From NCBI GenBank assembly GCA_025935755.1, contig JAICUQ010000002.1, positions 1 through 64,000 of the forward strand: a DNA stretch of 64,000 nt, in the 5' to 3' direction. The notes under the pieces were generated by a model. It was given only the letters and a program-made list of their open reading frames with translations, did no database searches and was not told the origin of the DNA. Of the stretch, positions 1 through 7,633 are shown piece after piece. Source of the DNA: Chthoniobacterales bacterium. GTDB lineage: Bacteria; Verrucomicrobiota; Verrucomicrobiia; Chthoniobacterales; UBA10450. Numbering within the stretch: the stretch's first letter is position 1; every line of letters starts with the position of its first letter. Position numbers and translations under genes: made by a program.

Positions 1-720
1 CGCGGGATCGCATATACCGGCGATAACGCGAGTGCGAGCGAGATTGCCTGGGATAAAATTCGCACCAAGGAAAAATTCCAGGAACACGGAGTAGCGACGC
101 CGGCTTGGGAAGTGATTCACGCCGGGCAAAAACCGACCATTCCAGTGCCGCTCGTAGTCAAACCCGCCAGAGAAGGTTCGACAGTCGGCATCGTGATCGT
201 CAAGACCCGGGAACAACTGGAGCCCGCTATTGCCGAAGCATCAAAATACGATCGCGAATTGTTGATAGAAAAATTTGTATCCGGTCGGGAATTAACGATA
301 GGTATCCTCGGTGACCAGGCTTTGCCCATTATTGAAATAATTCCCAAGGGCGGCTTTTACGATTTCAATAACAAGTACCCGTTTCTCAATCCGCAGGCGG
401 GCGGCGGTGCAAAGCATGTCTGCCCGGCGAACATCGACGCGGAAAAAACAAACGAAGTCCAGCAACTCGCCCTTCGCGCGTTTCGGGCAGCCGGTCTGCA
501 GGTTTATGGGCGCGTAGACGTCATTCTGCCTGACAACGAACCGGCGACCGTTTTGGAGGTTAACACCATCCCCGGCATGACCGAAGCCAGCCTCTTACCC
601 GAGGCGGCATCAGCAGCGGGTATCAGTTACACCGATCTGTGTGCGCGGATTATTGCGCTTTCACAAGCTCGCCAAAACTCCGACGGCCAGGGGCGCTCCC
701 GAACGAAAGGTAACGGATGA
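1..720 (+). CDS. ddl: D-alanine--D-alanine ligase, C-terminal part (cut by window start)
   Basis: Reading frame 1 is open from the first base, so the gene begins upstream; about 239 residues are visible. Ddl joins two D-alanines with ATP to make the dipeptide used for the peptidoglycan stem in the cytoplasm. The visible part is the ATP-grasp and C-terminal domain: VPLVVKPAREGST (ATP-binding lysine strand), the EKFVSGRELTIGIL segment, YGRVDVIL, and the Mg-binding EVNTIPGMT with its Glu and Asn. The short Ser/Arg-rich tail after the core is typical of a variable end. The stop overlaps the ftsQ start as ATGA (717-720), implying translational coupling. The ddl-ftsQ-ftsA-ftsZ order is the classical division and cell wall cluster order. 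Confidence 0.93.
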   Translation, partial: RGIAYTGDNASASEIAWDKIRTKEKFQEHGVATPAWEVIHAGQKPTIPVPLVVKPAREGSTVGIVIVKTREQLEPAIAEASKYDRELLIEKFVSGRELTIGILGDQALPIIEIIPKGGFYDFNNKYPFLNPQAGGGAKHVCPANIDAEKTNEVQQLALRAFRAAGLQVYGRVDVILPDNEPATVLEVNTIPGMTEASLLPEAASAAGISYTDLCARIIALSQARQNSDGQGRSRTKGNG

Positions 721-1811
721 GTTTTCGCCAAAGAACTCCCGGGACGCGCAATCGGCGACTGTCCAATGTGCGGCAGCGCCGGCAGCAACACCTCCTCGAC
801 GTAAAAGTGCGTTCACGCAGGGCGACGCAACACCGCATTCGGAACGCGATGGGAGTGTTTTGGAAAATGGCGCTGTTCGTAATCTTATGCGCCGGCGGCG
901 TCATCGGCATGCGAGAAACCGCAAAACGCCTTTTCTTCCAAAACCCGGAGTACCAAATCAAGGCGATTGAATTGCAGACCGACGGTACTCTCCAGCGTGA
1001 ACAGGTGTTAAAAGCAGCCGATCTGCACGAGGGCTCAAACATCTTCAGCATTAATCTGGCGAAGGTTCGCGACCGCATACAGCAACTCCCCCAGGCCGAC
1101 GAAGTTGAGATCGTGCGAAAATTACCCAGCGAAATCGACATTCGCGTAGTGGAACGCAAACCAGTCGCCTGGATCACCAGCGAAACCGAAATCACTGATC
1201 CATTTGCTTCGGATGGCGCGTTTTTAGTCGGCGCACGCGGGGTTTTGATGAAGCAAAAAAAATTGCTCCCCGAATATCTCGGACTGCCCCTGATTCTGGG
1301 ATGCTCGGGCGAATCTCTCGAAGCGGGAAAGACTCTCGAATCAGTCGAAGCAAAGATGGCGCTCGAGTTACTGCGTCTTACCGAGAGCAACTTTTTGCAA
1401 ACCCGATTTCAGATTCGGGAAATTGATATTTCGAAGAGTTATTGCCTGCTGGTCACCGACAAAAATCGCAGTCGCGTCATGTTTGGTTTGAATGATCTCG
1501 AAGAGCAACTGCGGCGGCTGCAGGTGTTCCTTGATTACTGCGATAATACGAAACAGGAGCTGGCAACTTTGAACCTCGTCGCACAACGCAACATACCCGT
1601 GACCTTCACCAGTCCGGCGACCGATGTGATCAACGATACGCTGTCGCCCGCTGTCGAGCCGCGGATCATGAAAGCCATCCCGGTGCACGCGCCGGAAAAC
1701 CGCAATCACCAGGATTCCAGTATAAAACCAAATGGAGCTTCAGTGCCGAAATCGCGTGCTGCCGCCCTGTCCAACAAAGCAATTCGTAACCAACAAAAGA
1801 AGGCCGAGTAA
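717..1811 (+). CDS. ftsQ: Cell division protein FtsQ/DivIB (POTRA domain)
   Basis: 364 residues. FtsQ is a bitopic inner-membrane protein that links early and late divisome proteins (FtsB/FtsL). The N-terminus is a very basic cytoplasmic tail of about 43 residues (many Arg). One membrane segment follows at about residues 47-65 (ALFVILCAGGVIGM). A POTRA domain comes next at about 75-150 (YQIKAIELQTDGTL ... LPSEIDIRVVERKPVAWI), then the beta domain. The C-terminal 70 residues are low-complexity and basic. The ATG overlaps the ddl stop by 4 nt, and ftsA begins 3 nt after the ftsQ stop, so the three are co-transcribed. Sequence similarity to model FtsQ is low, but position and architecture are decisive. 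Confidence 0.88.
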   Translation: MSFRQRTPGTRNRRLSNVRQRRQQHLLDVKVRSRRATQHRIRNAMGVFWKMALFVILCAGGVIGMRETAKRLFFQNPEYQIKAIELQTDGTLQREQVLKAADLHEGSNIFSINLAKVRDRIQQLPQADEVEIVRKLPSEIDIRVVERKPVAWITSETEITDPFASDGAFLVGARGVLMKQKKLLPEYLGLPLILGCSGESLEAGKTLESVEAKMALELLRLTESNFLQTRFQIREIDISKSYCLLVTDKNRSRVMFGLNDLEEQLRRLQVFLDYCDNTKQELATLNLVAQRNIPVTFTSPATDVINDTLSPAVEPRIMKAIPVHAPENRNHQDSSIKPNGASVPKSRAAALSNKAIRNQQKKAE

Positions 1812-1814
1812 AAA

Positions 1815-3023
1815 ATGGCGAACAACAATTTGATGGTCGGTCTCGAAATTGGGACCTCAAAGATCTGTGTGGTAGTGGGCGAGAGCCGGCCCGATGGCAC
1901 GCTCAAAATTTTGGGCGTAGGTCAGGCGCCATCGCGCGGCGTGCGCAAGGGCGAGATTGTGGATTTCGAAACAGCGATGAAATGCGTGCACGAGGCAGTC
2001 GTCGATGCCGAACAAAAAAGCGACGTGATGATTAAGAGCGTTTACGTCGCCATCGCCGGCTCACATTTGCAAAGCTTTAATAACCGCGGCTGCGTCATGC
2101 TCCCGGAGGACCGCGATGAGATTGATGAGCAGGATGTGGAAGACGTAAAAATCAATGCCCGCGAGGTGAGCATCCCTGCGCAGAACGCGTTCCTGCATTC
2201 TGTGATTCAACATTATCAGGTCGATGGACAACAGGGCGTGTTGAATCCCGTCGGAATGCTCGGCGAAAAATTGGAAGCCGATTTTCACATCATCCACGGA
2301 GTGCGCACACGGATTCAAAACACGATTCGTTGCGTGAAAGAACTGCCACTGGATGTGGAGGACGTGGTTTTTAGCGGCCTCGCTTCCGCCCAAGTCGTGC
2401 TCACCCAGCACGAGAAGGATCTCGGTGCGCTGGTAATCGACATGGGCGGAGGCACCACTGATTACGTGTTGTACTCTGAAGGCGCCGTGCGACAGAGCGG
2501 TTGTCTGGCCGTGGGCGGCGACCACATCACGAACGATATCTCCATGGGTCTGCGCATCCCAATGGCGCGCGCTGAGAAATTAAAAACCGAAGAGGGCAGC
2601 TGCGTTCTCGGGAATTGTCTGCCGGGCGAAATGATTCTACTCAAGGACGATTCCGGTTTCGCGGGGAAAGAGATTGAGCGCGAAACGCTGAATACCATCA
2701 TTCATTTGCGGCTGCGCGAAGCATTCGAATTACTCAAACGGAGACTCGATGAAGAACCGTATCTCGGCTATCTGGGCGCGGGTATTTTCATCACTGGCGG
2801 CTGCAGTCTGTTAAACGGAATCGATCATCTCGCTGCAGATATTTTCGAAATACCAGCCAATCTGACGCATGCGCAGGCCGCATGGGGTGTGACGGCCGCC
2901 GTGGAAAATCCCCAGTTCTCCACCGCGATTGGCCTGGTGAAATTCGCGCAAGTGATGCATACGGACCGGCCGTCGCGAGGCTTTAGCCGGATCTTTCGGG
3001 GTTTTTTCAGCGGAAAAAGATGA
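1815..3023 (+). CDS. ftsA: Cell division protein FtsA (actin-like membrane tether)
   Basis: 402 residues, a normal FtsA length. It is an actin-fold ATPase that anchors FtsZ filaments to the inner membrane and recruits later divisome proteins. Visible ATPase motifs are phosphate-1 (GLEIGTSKICVVVG, about residues 9-22), phosphate-2 (VIDMGGGTTDYVLYSEG, about 207-223) and the adenosine motif (GAGIFITGGCSLLNGI, about 320-335). The SHS2/1C subdomain lies between residues 85 and 165. The C-terminus RGFSRIFRGFFSGKR is a basic amphipathic helix, as expected for the membrane-targeting sequence. It starts 3 nt after ftsQ and is followed by a hairpin repeat before ftsZ. Confidence 0.95.
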   Translation: MANNNLMVGLEIGTSKICVVVGESRPDGTLKILGVGQAPSRGVRKGEIVDFETAMKCVHEAVVDAEQKSDVMIKSVYVAIAGSHLQSFNNRGCVMLPEDRDEIDEQDVEDVKINAREVSIPAQNAFLHSVIQHYQVDGQQGVLNPVGMLGEKLEADFHIIHGVRTRIQNTIRCVKELPLDVEDVVFSGLASAQVVLTQHEKDLGALVIDMGGGTTDYVLYSEGAVRQSGCLAVGGDHITNDISMGLRIPMARAEKLKTEEGSCVLGNCLPGEMILLKDDSGFAGKEIERETLNTIIHLRLREAFELLKRRLDEEPYLGYLGAGIFITGGCSLLNGIDHLAADIFEIPANLTHAQAAWGVTAAVENPQFSTAIGLVKFAQVMHTDRPSRGFSRIFRGFFSGKR

Positions 3024-3051
3024 ACAGGAAGGAGCAAGCTAAACCATTTAA

Positions 3052-3093
3052 ACACGCCTGCTGTCATCTTGAGCGAAGCGAAGGCAGGCGTGT
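3052..3093 (+). repeat. Hairpin-forming copy of the GTCAT repeat between ftsA and ftsZ
   Basis: A perfect 10-bp inverted repeat (ACACGCCTGC at 3052-3061 and its complement at 3084-3093) encloses a 22-nt loop. The loop carries the repeat core GTCATCTTGAGCGAAGCG (from 3063). It lies 28 bp after the ftsA stop and 63 bp before the ftsZ ATG. It is the left half of the dispersed element seen at about ten other places here. As RNA it would make a strong stem in the ftsA-ftsZ spacer; there is no T-run, so a classical terminator is unlikely. Confidence 0.7.
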
Positions 3094-3156
3094 GCAAAGT
3101 GGTGTGAAGGTCACGGCTTGTATTGATGCAGGAAATTGAAAGTTGGTGCTTAAATC

Positions 3157-4584
3157 ATGATTCAGTTAAACAAAAACTACAGTCTGCCGGAACGTCTGGC
3201 GGAATTTATTCCAATTAAAATCGTCAGCGTGGGAGGAGCAGGATTAAACGCGCTCGACCGCATTGTGCTTGATGGATTGGAGAGAGCCGATGTGGTCGCC
3301 ATCAACACCGATGTGCATTCACTGACGAGTTCAGTTGCAACGCGCAAGGTGCAGCTCGGCCGCAGCGTGTCGCGCGGCCTGGGTGCAGGAGGCGATCCCG
3401 ATGTCGGCTATCAAGCAGCCCTCGAATCAGCCGATGAAATTCGCGAAGCGTTAACCGATGCGCGCATGATTTTTGTTTGTGCAGGACTCGGTGGAGGCAC
3501 CGGCTCAGGCGCCGCTCCGTACATCGCAGAGGCTGCCCGTGAGGCCGGTGCGTTGGTCATCGCCTTTGTGACGCTGCCTTTCGCGTTTGAAGGCAAACGA
3601 CGCAATCTGCAGGCGCGCGAGGCGCTGGCGCGGCTCAGTGAATTTGCCCACGCGGTGGTTTGTTTTGAGAACGATCGAATGGGCGATCTGACTGCGCCGC
3701 AGGCAGGAATTCATCAAGCCTTCGCAATGGCTGACATGACCATCAGCCAGAGCGTGCGATCGATCGTTAACCTGATCCAGCGGCCGGGACTGATTCGCAT
3801 CGGTTTTGATGATTTGCTATCGGCTTTGCGCACGCGCAATAGCCGTTGCCTCTTTGCTTACGGCGAATCCGATTCGGACAATCGCGCGCATGACGCCCTG
3901 ACGCACGCGCTCAAAAACCCTTTGATGGATCGCGGACGAATGTTAGCCGATGCAAGAAACGTGCTCGTGCAGGTAGCTGGCGGGCCAGCCATGACACTCT
4001 CTGAGGTGGAGATCCTGATGCAGGAACTGGGGCGTCACGTTAGCGAACAGACACACATTCTGTTCGGCGCGGCTGTGGACGCCCGACTCGGCGATCGCTT
4101 GAGTGTGACCATCATCAGTTCGCTCGCGGCAGAAGACGAACTTCTGCCGGAAACGCCTACCGCGCCGGCCAGCGCGTCCGCGGTGGCCCCTGTTCAAGAG
4201 CGATACCAAGCCGCAGCACAGGAGCCTCAGGTTCAAACTGAAGAACCAACGGTGGAAGTTCAACATTTCGAAGAAACGATTCCGTTCGAAGAACCCGTCG
4301 CAGCTGAGGCGGAACCAGTCGCAGCGCCCATCACCGCTGAACCGCCAACAATACCCAGCCGCAATGGCGAGCCTGAGCCTGCGATCGACATGCCGCACGA
4401 GAAACAAAGCCCGTGGAAGGAAGAGAAGGCGCACGCCGAAAAATCAGCGACGCCGGCCAAGCAGGAAGTCCTGCAATTTGAGCCTGTCACACGCGGTCGT
4501 TTCGAAAAAAGCGAACCGACAATTGTCGAAGGCGAAGATCTCGACGTGCCGACGTACCTTCGGAAAAACATCAAAGTCAAGTGA
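3157..4584 (+). CDS. ftsZ: Cell division protein FtsZ with divergent T7 loop
   Basis: 475 residues. It is the tubulin-like GTPase that forms the Z ring. The GTP-binding signature GGGTGSGAAP is intact (about residues 111-120), and IKIVSVGGAGLNALDRI is the T1 region. The T7 loop, which completes the active site of the next subunit, reads RPGLIRIGFDDLLSAL (from residue 209) instead of the usual GLxNVDFADV. Asn becomes Arg214 and the first Asp becomes Gly216; only the last catalytic Asp (219) is kept. After the core (about residue 325) comes a long linker of roughly 130 residues rich in Pro, Glu and Ala. The conserved tail DVPTYLRKN follows, matching the FtsA-binding peptide. An unusual but intact FtsZ; no second copy is in the window. 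Confidence 0.94.
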   Translation: MIQLNKNYSLPERLAEFIPIKIVSVGGAGLNALDRIVLDGLERADVVAINTDVHSLTSSVATRKVQLGRSVSRGLGAGGDPDVGYQAALESADEIREALTDARMIFVCAGLGGGTGSGAAPYIAEAAREAGALVIAFVTLPFAFEGKRRNLQAREALARLSEFAHAVVCFENDRMGDLTAPQAGIHQAFAMADMTISQSVRSIVNLIQRPGLIRIGFDDLLSALRTRNSRCLFAYGESDSDNRAHDALTHALKNPLMDRGRMLADARNVLVQVAGGPAMTLSEVEILMQELGRHVSEQTHILFGAAVDARLGDRLSVTIISSLAAEDELLPETPTAPASASAVAPVQERYQAAAQEPQVQTEEPTVEVQHFEETIPFEEPVAAEAEPVAAPITAEPPTIPSRNGEPEPAIDMPHEKQSPWKEEKAHAEKSATPAKQEVLQFEPVTRGRFEKSEPTIVEGEDLDVPTYLRKNIKVK

Positions 4585-4600
4585 CATCGCTTCGCGGGAC

Positions 4601-4692
4601 ATCATCCTGAGCGTAGCGAAGCGGAGTCGAGGGATCCCGTGGACTTACGGAAAGTTTCCGCTAGGGGATTCCTCGACTTCGCTCGAAATGAC
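4601..4692. repeat. Dispersed GTCAT...ATGAC inverted-repeat element
   Basis: Left end CATCCTGAGCGTAGCGAAG with GAGTCGAGGGATCC, right end GGATTCCTCGACTTCGCTCG ending in AATGAC. The two ends are imperfect inverted copies around a variable centre that itself contains a short hairpin (CGGAAAGTTTCCG). It fills almost all of the space between convergent ftsZ and the first amidohydrolase. Same family as 7517, 19866, 45606, 49527, 53777, 54540 and 59253. Confidence 0.75.
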
Positions 4693-4697
4693 TGAAT

Positions 4698-6053
4698 TCA
4701 TGACTTCTTCATCAGATCCAGCACGGCCGTCGTCATTCCGATAATCGCTGTTCGAATCGTCGGCTCAGGGACGGGTGCGAATTTGCTCGAATGCAACGTC
4801 GGCAATTCCTTCCCCGTCTGTTTAGACTCTGCAATCTTCGCTGGATCAACTGCTCCAAAATGAGCATAAACCGCGGGAATCGAATGATCCGGCAGACTGT
4901 ATTCAGAGAAATCGTCGCCGCCCATCGTCGGGTCTACCATCTCGACATTGTTGTCGCCCAGTGCCTTTTTCCAAACAGCGACGAGCCGCTTCGTGAGGTC
5001 GGGATTATTGTAAGCCGCGACCGCAACCACATCCCTGGGCACGTTGACAATCGGAGCTAGCTCGGCCGGTATTCCAGCAGCAGCTGCACAGCCTTTGGCA
5101 ATCCGGGCGATATCTGCAAGCACGCGCTCGCGTACCTGAGGCTTATATGTGCGCACCGTGAGCTGCATCTTTACCTCATCCGGAATGATGTTGTGCTTGG
5201 TACCTCCGTGAATTGATCCCACCGTCACAACCACCGGATCGAGCGGATTATTTTCACGGCTTACGATGGTCTGCCATGCGTTAATGATTTGTGCTGCAAG
5301 GACGATCGGATCCTTGAGCTTGTGCGGGTAAGCACCGTGTCCGCCGACGCCCCGGACAGTGACATCAACGGAATCGACGTTCGCGGAAGTATATCCTTCC
5401 GTTACGCCGATGTGGCCGGCCGCAATGTCGGCTTTGTCGTGAAAACAAAGCGCAAAATTTGGTTTCCCGAATCGGTCGTAAAGTCCGTCTTTTAGTAACG
5501 CACGCGCGCCAGTACCAATCTCCTCTGCGGGTTGCGCCACGAACAGAATGGTCCCGTGCCACTGATCCTTTAACTTCCCAAGAACGCGCGCAGTGCCGAT
5601 AAAGGCCGCCATATGCGTGTCATGGCCGCAGGCGTGCATGACAGCGACTTCCTTACCGTCGTCATTTTTTGCGACAACATTGCTGGCATACGGCAGGCCG
5701 GTCTCTTCTTTAACAGGCAACGCATCCATGTCCGTGCGCACAAGCACAGTTGGCCCGTCGCCATTCTTCATCACTCCAACCACCCCGTAGGCGGTGTGCT
5801 TCGAGTTTTCATATTTCCCAAGGTGCTCGGTCACCTGGCAGCCAGTGGCGCGTAATTCTTTGGCCACCAGCGCTGCCGTTCTTTCCTCGTATCCCGATAA
5901 TTCCGGGTGAGTGTGGAGGTCTTTGTAGATCCCAAGCAACGATTGTAGTTCTGCGTCAGCGAGCGATTGCGACGTTTGCTGCGCGATTCCAAGCGCCGGC
6001 GCGAGAATGAAAATCAATACGATCGAAAACCACAATGCTTTCATTTTCTTCAT
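4698..6053 (-). CDS. Secreted M20D-family amidohydrolase (IAA-amino-acid hydrolase-like), copy 1
   Basis: 451 residues with a clear signal peptide (MKKMKALWFSIVLIFILAPALG), so exported. M20D enzymes are dinuclear metal hydrolases that cleave N-acyl amino acids or related amides. Visible: HACGHDTHMAAFIGTA with metal-binding Cys and His, PAEEIGTGA with the catalytic and metal Glu, the GGHGAYPH dimerisation-domain motif, MGGDDFSEYS, and the late metal His in LHSSKFAP. It is a close paralogue of the gene just upstream on the same strand (6132-7475), separated by 78 bp. Both probably arose by tandem duplication and may be co-transcribed. The substrate cannot be told from sequence; peptide-like amides outside the cytoplasm are likely. 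Confidence 0.85.
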   Translation of the reverse strand: MKKMKALWFSIVLIFILAPALGIAQQTSQSLADAELQSLLGIYKDLHTHPELSGYEERTAALVAKELRATGCQVTEHLGKYENSKHTAYGVVGVMKNGDGPTVLVRTDMDALPVKEETGLPYASNVVAKNDDGKEVAVMHACGHDTHMAAFIGTARVLGKLKDQWHGTILFVAQPAEEIGTGARALLKDGLYDRFGKPNFALCFHDKADIAAGHIGVTEGYTSANVDSVDVTVRGVGGHGAYPHKLKDPIVLAAQIINAWQTIVSRENNPLDPVVVTVGSIHGGTKHNIIPDEVKMQLTVRTYKPQVRERVLADIARIAKGCAAAAGIPAELAPIVNVPRDVVAVAAYNNPDLTKRLVAVWKKALGDNNVEMVDPTMGGDDFSEYSLPDHSIPAVYAHFGAVDPAKIAESKQTGKELPTLHSSKFAPVPEPTIRTAIIGMTTAVLDLMKKS

Positions 6054-6131
6054 TAAACGAGGCGAAGCATCCCTGAATTTATGCTCCGCGCAATACGGTT
6101 GAGCTTATCGATTTCCTCGCAATGATTGCGA

Positions 6132-7475
6132 TTACTTCTTCATCAGGTCGATGACGCTACTCGTCATACCGATTACAGCCGTACGAAGCGTCGGCTCGGG
6201 CAGCGGCAAAAATTTGCTGGAGTGCAATGACGGAAGGGACGCGCCTGTCTTCTTTGATTCCGCCGCCTTTTCAGGATCAACAGCGCCAACATGAAACATG
6301 CATGCTGGAACTGAATGGTCGGACAAACTGAAATCGGAAAAATCGTCGGCGCCCATTATTGGATCCTTATGAACAACATTGCTGTCGCCGATCGCGCTCT
6401 TCAGTGCTGCAGTCACGCGTCTGGTTAGATCGGGATTGTTGTAAGTCGCGTTCACCGCTTCCTCTTTCAAGACGTTCACTTCCGGCATTTTGTCGGACGG
6501 TAAACCGGCGGCTGTTGCGCAACCTTTCGCGATTCGAGCAATGGCGGCAAGGACGCGCTCGCGTACTTCGGGTTTGTACGTGCGTACTGTGAGCTGCATC
6601 TTCACTTCATCGGGAATGATATTGTGTTTGGTGCCTCCCTGGATTGATCCAACCGTGACAACAATCGGGTCCAGCGGATTGTTTTCGCGCGATGCAATGG
6701 TCTGCCACGCATTGATGATCTCCGCGGAAAGGACGATCGGGTCCTTAACCTTGTGCGGATATGCGCCGTGCCCTCCCACTCCTTTCACGAGCACATCAAC
6801 CGAATCCACATTGGCCTGCGTGTAACCTTCGGAAATCCCGATTTTTCCAGCCTCAATCTCAGCTTCGTCGTGTAAGGCCAGCGCATAATCGGGCTTGCCA
6901 AAATGCTTATAAAGTCCCGCGTTTAGCATCGCGTGCGCGCCGCCCACCATTTCCTCTGCCGGTTGACCAACGAAAATGATGGTGCCGTGCCACTCGTTCT
7001 TTAGCTTTGCCAGTACGCGAGCGGTTCCAATTAGAGCCGCCATATGGATGTCGTGCCCACAGGCGTGCATCACCGGAACTTCGGTGTCATCAGCCTTTTT
7101 CATTGTGACTTTGCTCGCGTATGGTGCGCCGGTCTGTTCCTGTACTGGCAACGCATCCATGTCGGCACGTACCAGCACTGTCGGGCCAGCGCCATTTTTC
7201 AAAACGCCTACTACGCCATAGCAGTGCGAGCTCGGGTTATCGTATTTGCCAAAGTTTTCTGTCACATCGCATCCAGCGGCGCGCAATTCCCTGGCGACAA
7301 TCCCGGCGCTTCGTTTTTCCTGGGTGGAAAGCTCCGGATGAACGTGGAGGTCTTTGTAGATCGTGAGTAGCGACGGCAGTTCCGCGTCGGCAAGCGATTG
7401 TAGAGTTTCCTGTGCCAAAAGCAGAGGAGCGAGCCAGAGGGACAGCAACAGAACCAACAATGAACGAATCGTCAT
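6132..7475 (-). CDS. Secreted M20D-family amidohydrolase, copy 2
   Basis: 447 residues, signal peptide MTIRSLLVLLLSLWLAPLLLA. It has the same domain plan and nearly the same motifs as the downstream copy: HACGHDIHMAALIGTA, PAEEMVGGA, GGHGAYPH, MGADDFSDFS and LHSSKFLP. Long identical stretches (for example HNIIPDEVKMQLTVRTYKP) show a recent tandem duplication. It differs in many surface positions and in the loop around residue 330, so the pair could have split substrates. It is the promoter-proximal gene of the pair; upstream lies a repeat element shared with the divergent DNA polymerase gene. Confidence 0.85.
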   Translation of the reverse strand: MTIRSLLVLLLSLWLAPLLLAQETLQSLADAELPSLLTIYKDLHVHPELSTQEKRSAGIVARELRAAGCDVTENFGKYDNPSSHCYGVVGVLKNGAGPTVLVRADMDALPVQEQTGAPYASKVTMKKADDTEVPVMHACGHDIHMAALIGTARVLAKLKNEWHGTIIFVGQPAEEMVGGAHAMLNAGLYKHFGKPDYALALHDEAEIEAGKIGISEGYTQANVDSVDVLVKGVGGHGAYPHKVKDPIVLSAEIINAWQTIASRENNPLDPIVVTVGSIQGGTKHNIIPDEVKMQLTVRTYKPEVRERVLAAIARIAKGCATAAGLPSDKMPEVNVLKEEAVNATYNNPDLTRRVTAALKSAIGDSNVVHKDPIMGADDFSDFSLSDHSVPACMFHVGAVDPEKAAESKKTGASLPSLHSSKFLPLPEPTLRTAVIGMTSSVIDLMKK

Positions 7476-7516
7476 TCCAGATTTATATCCGCAGTTTTCG
7501 CAGTTTGCATTTCTTT

Positions 7517-7617
7517 GTCATGTCGGGCGAAGTCGCCTGCCAAGCCGTAGCTTTATGCGGAGGCTGGAGACATCTCTCGAAGTGTCTCAGAGATTCCTCG
7601 ACTTCGCTCGGAATGAC
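7517..7617. repeat. GTCAT...ATGAC repeat, long subtype
   Basis: Starts GTCATGTCGGGCGAAGTCGC and ends CGACTTCGCTCGGAATGAC. The first about 60 bp (with GCCTGCCAAGCCGTAGC and GGAGGCTGGAGACATC) are nearly identical, in reverse orientation, to 48813-48873. It lies between divergent genes, 17 bp before the polymerase ATG. Confidence 0.75.
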
Positions 7618-7633
7618 AGAAAGTTGTTTCAAA

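Noticed and set aside
650-1390. Long open frame on the minus strand across ftsQ (246 codons)
   Set aside because: Antisense shadow of ftsQ; composition is Arg/Ser-rich and no domain is visible, while the plus strand has clear FtsQ architecture and ATGA coupling.
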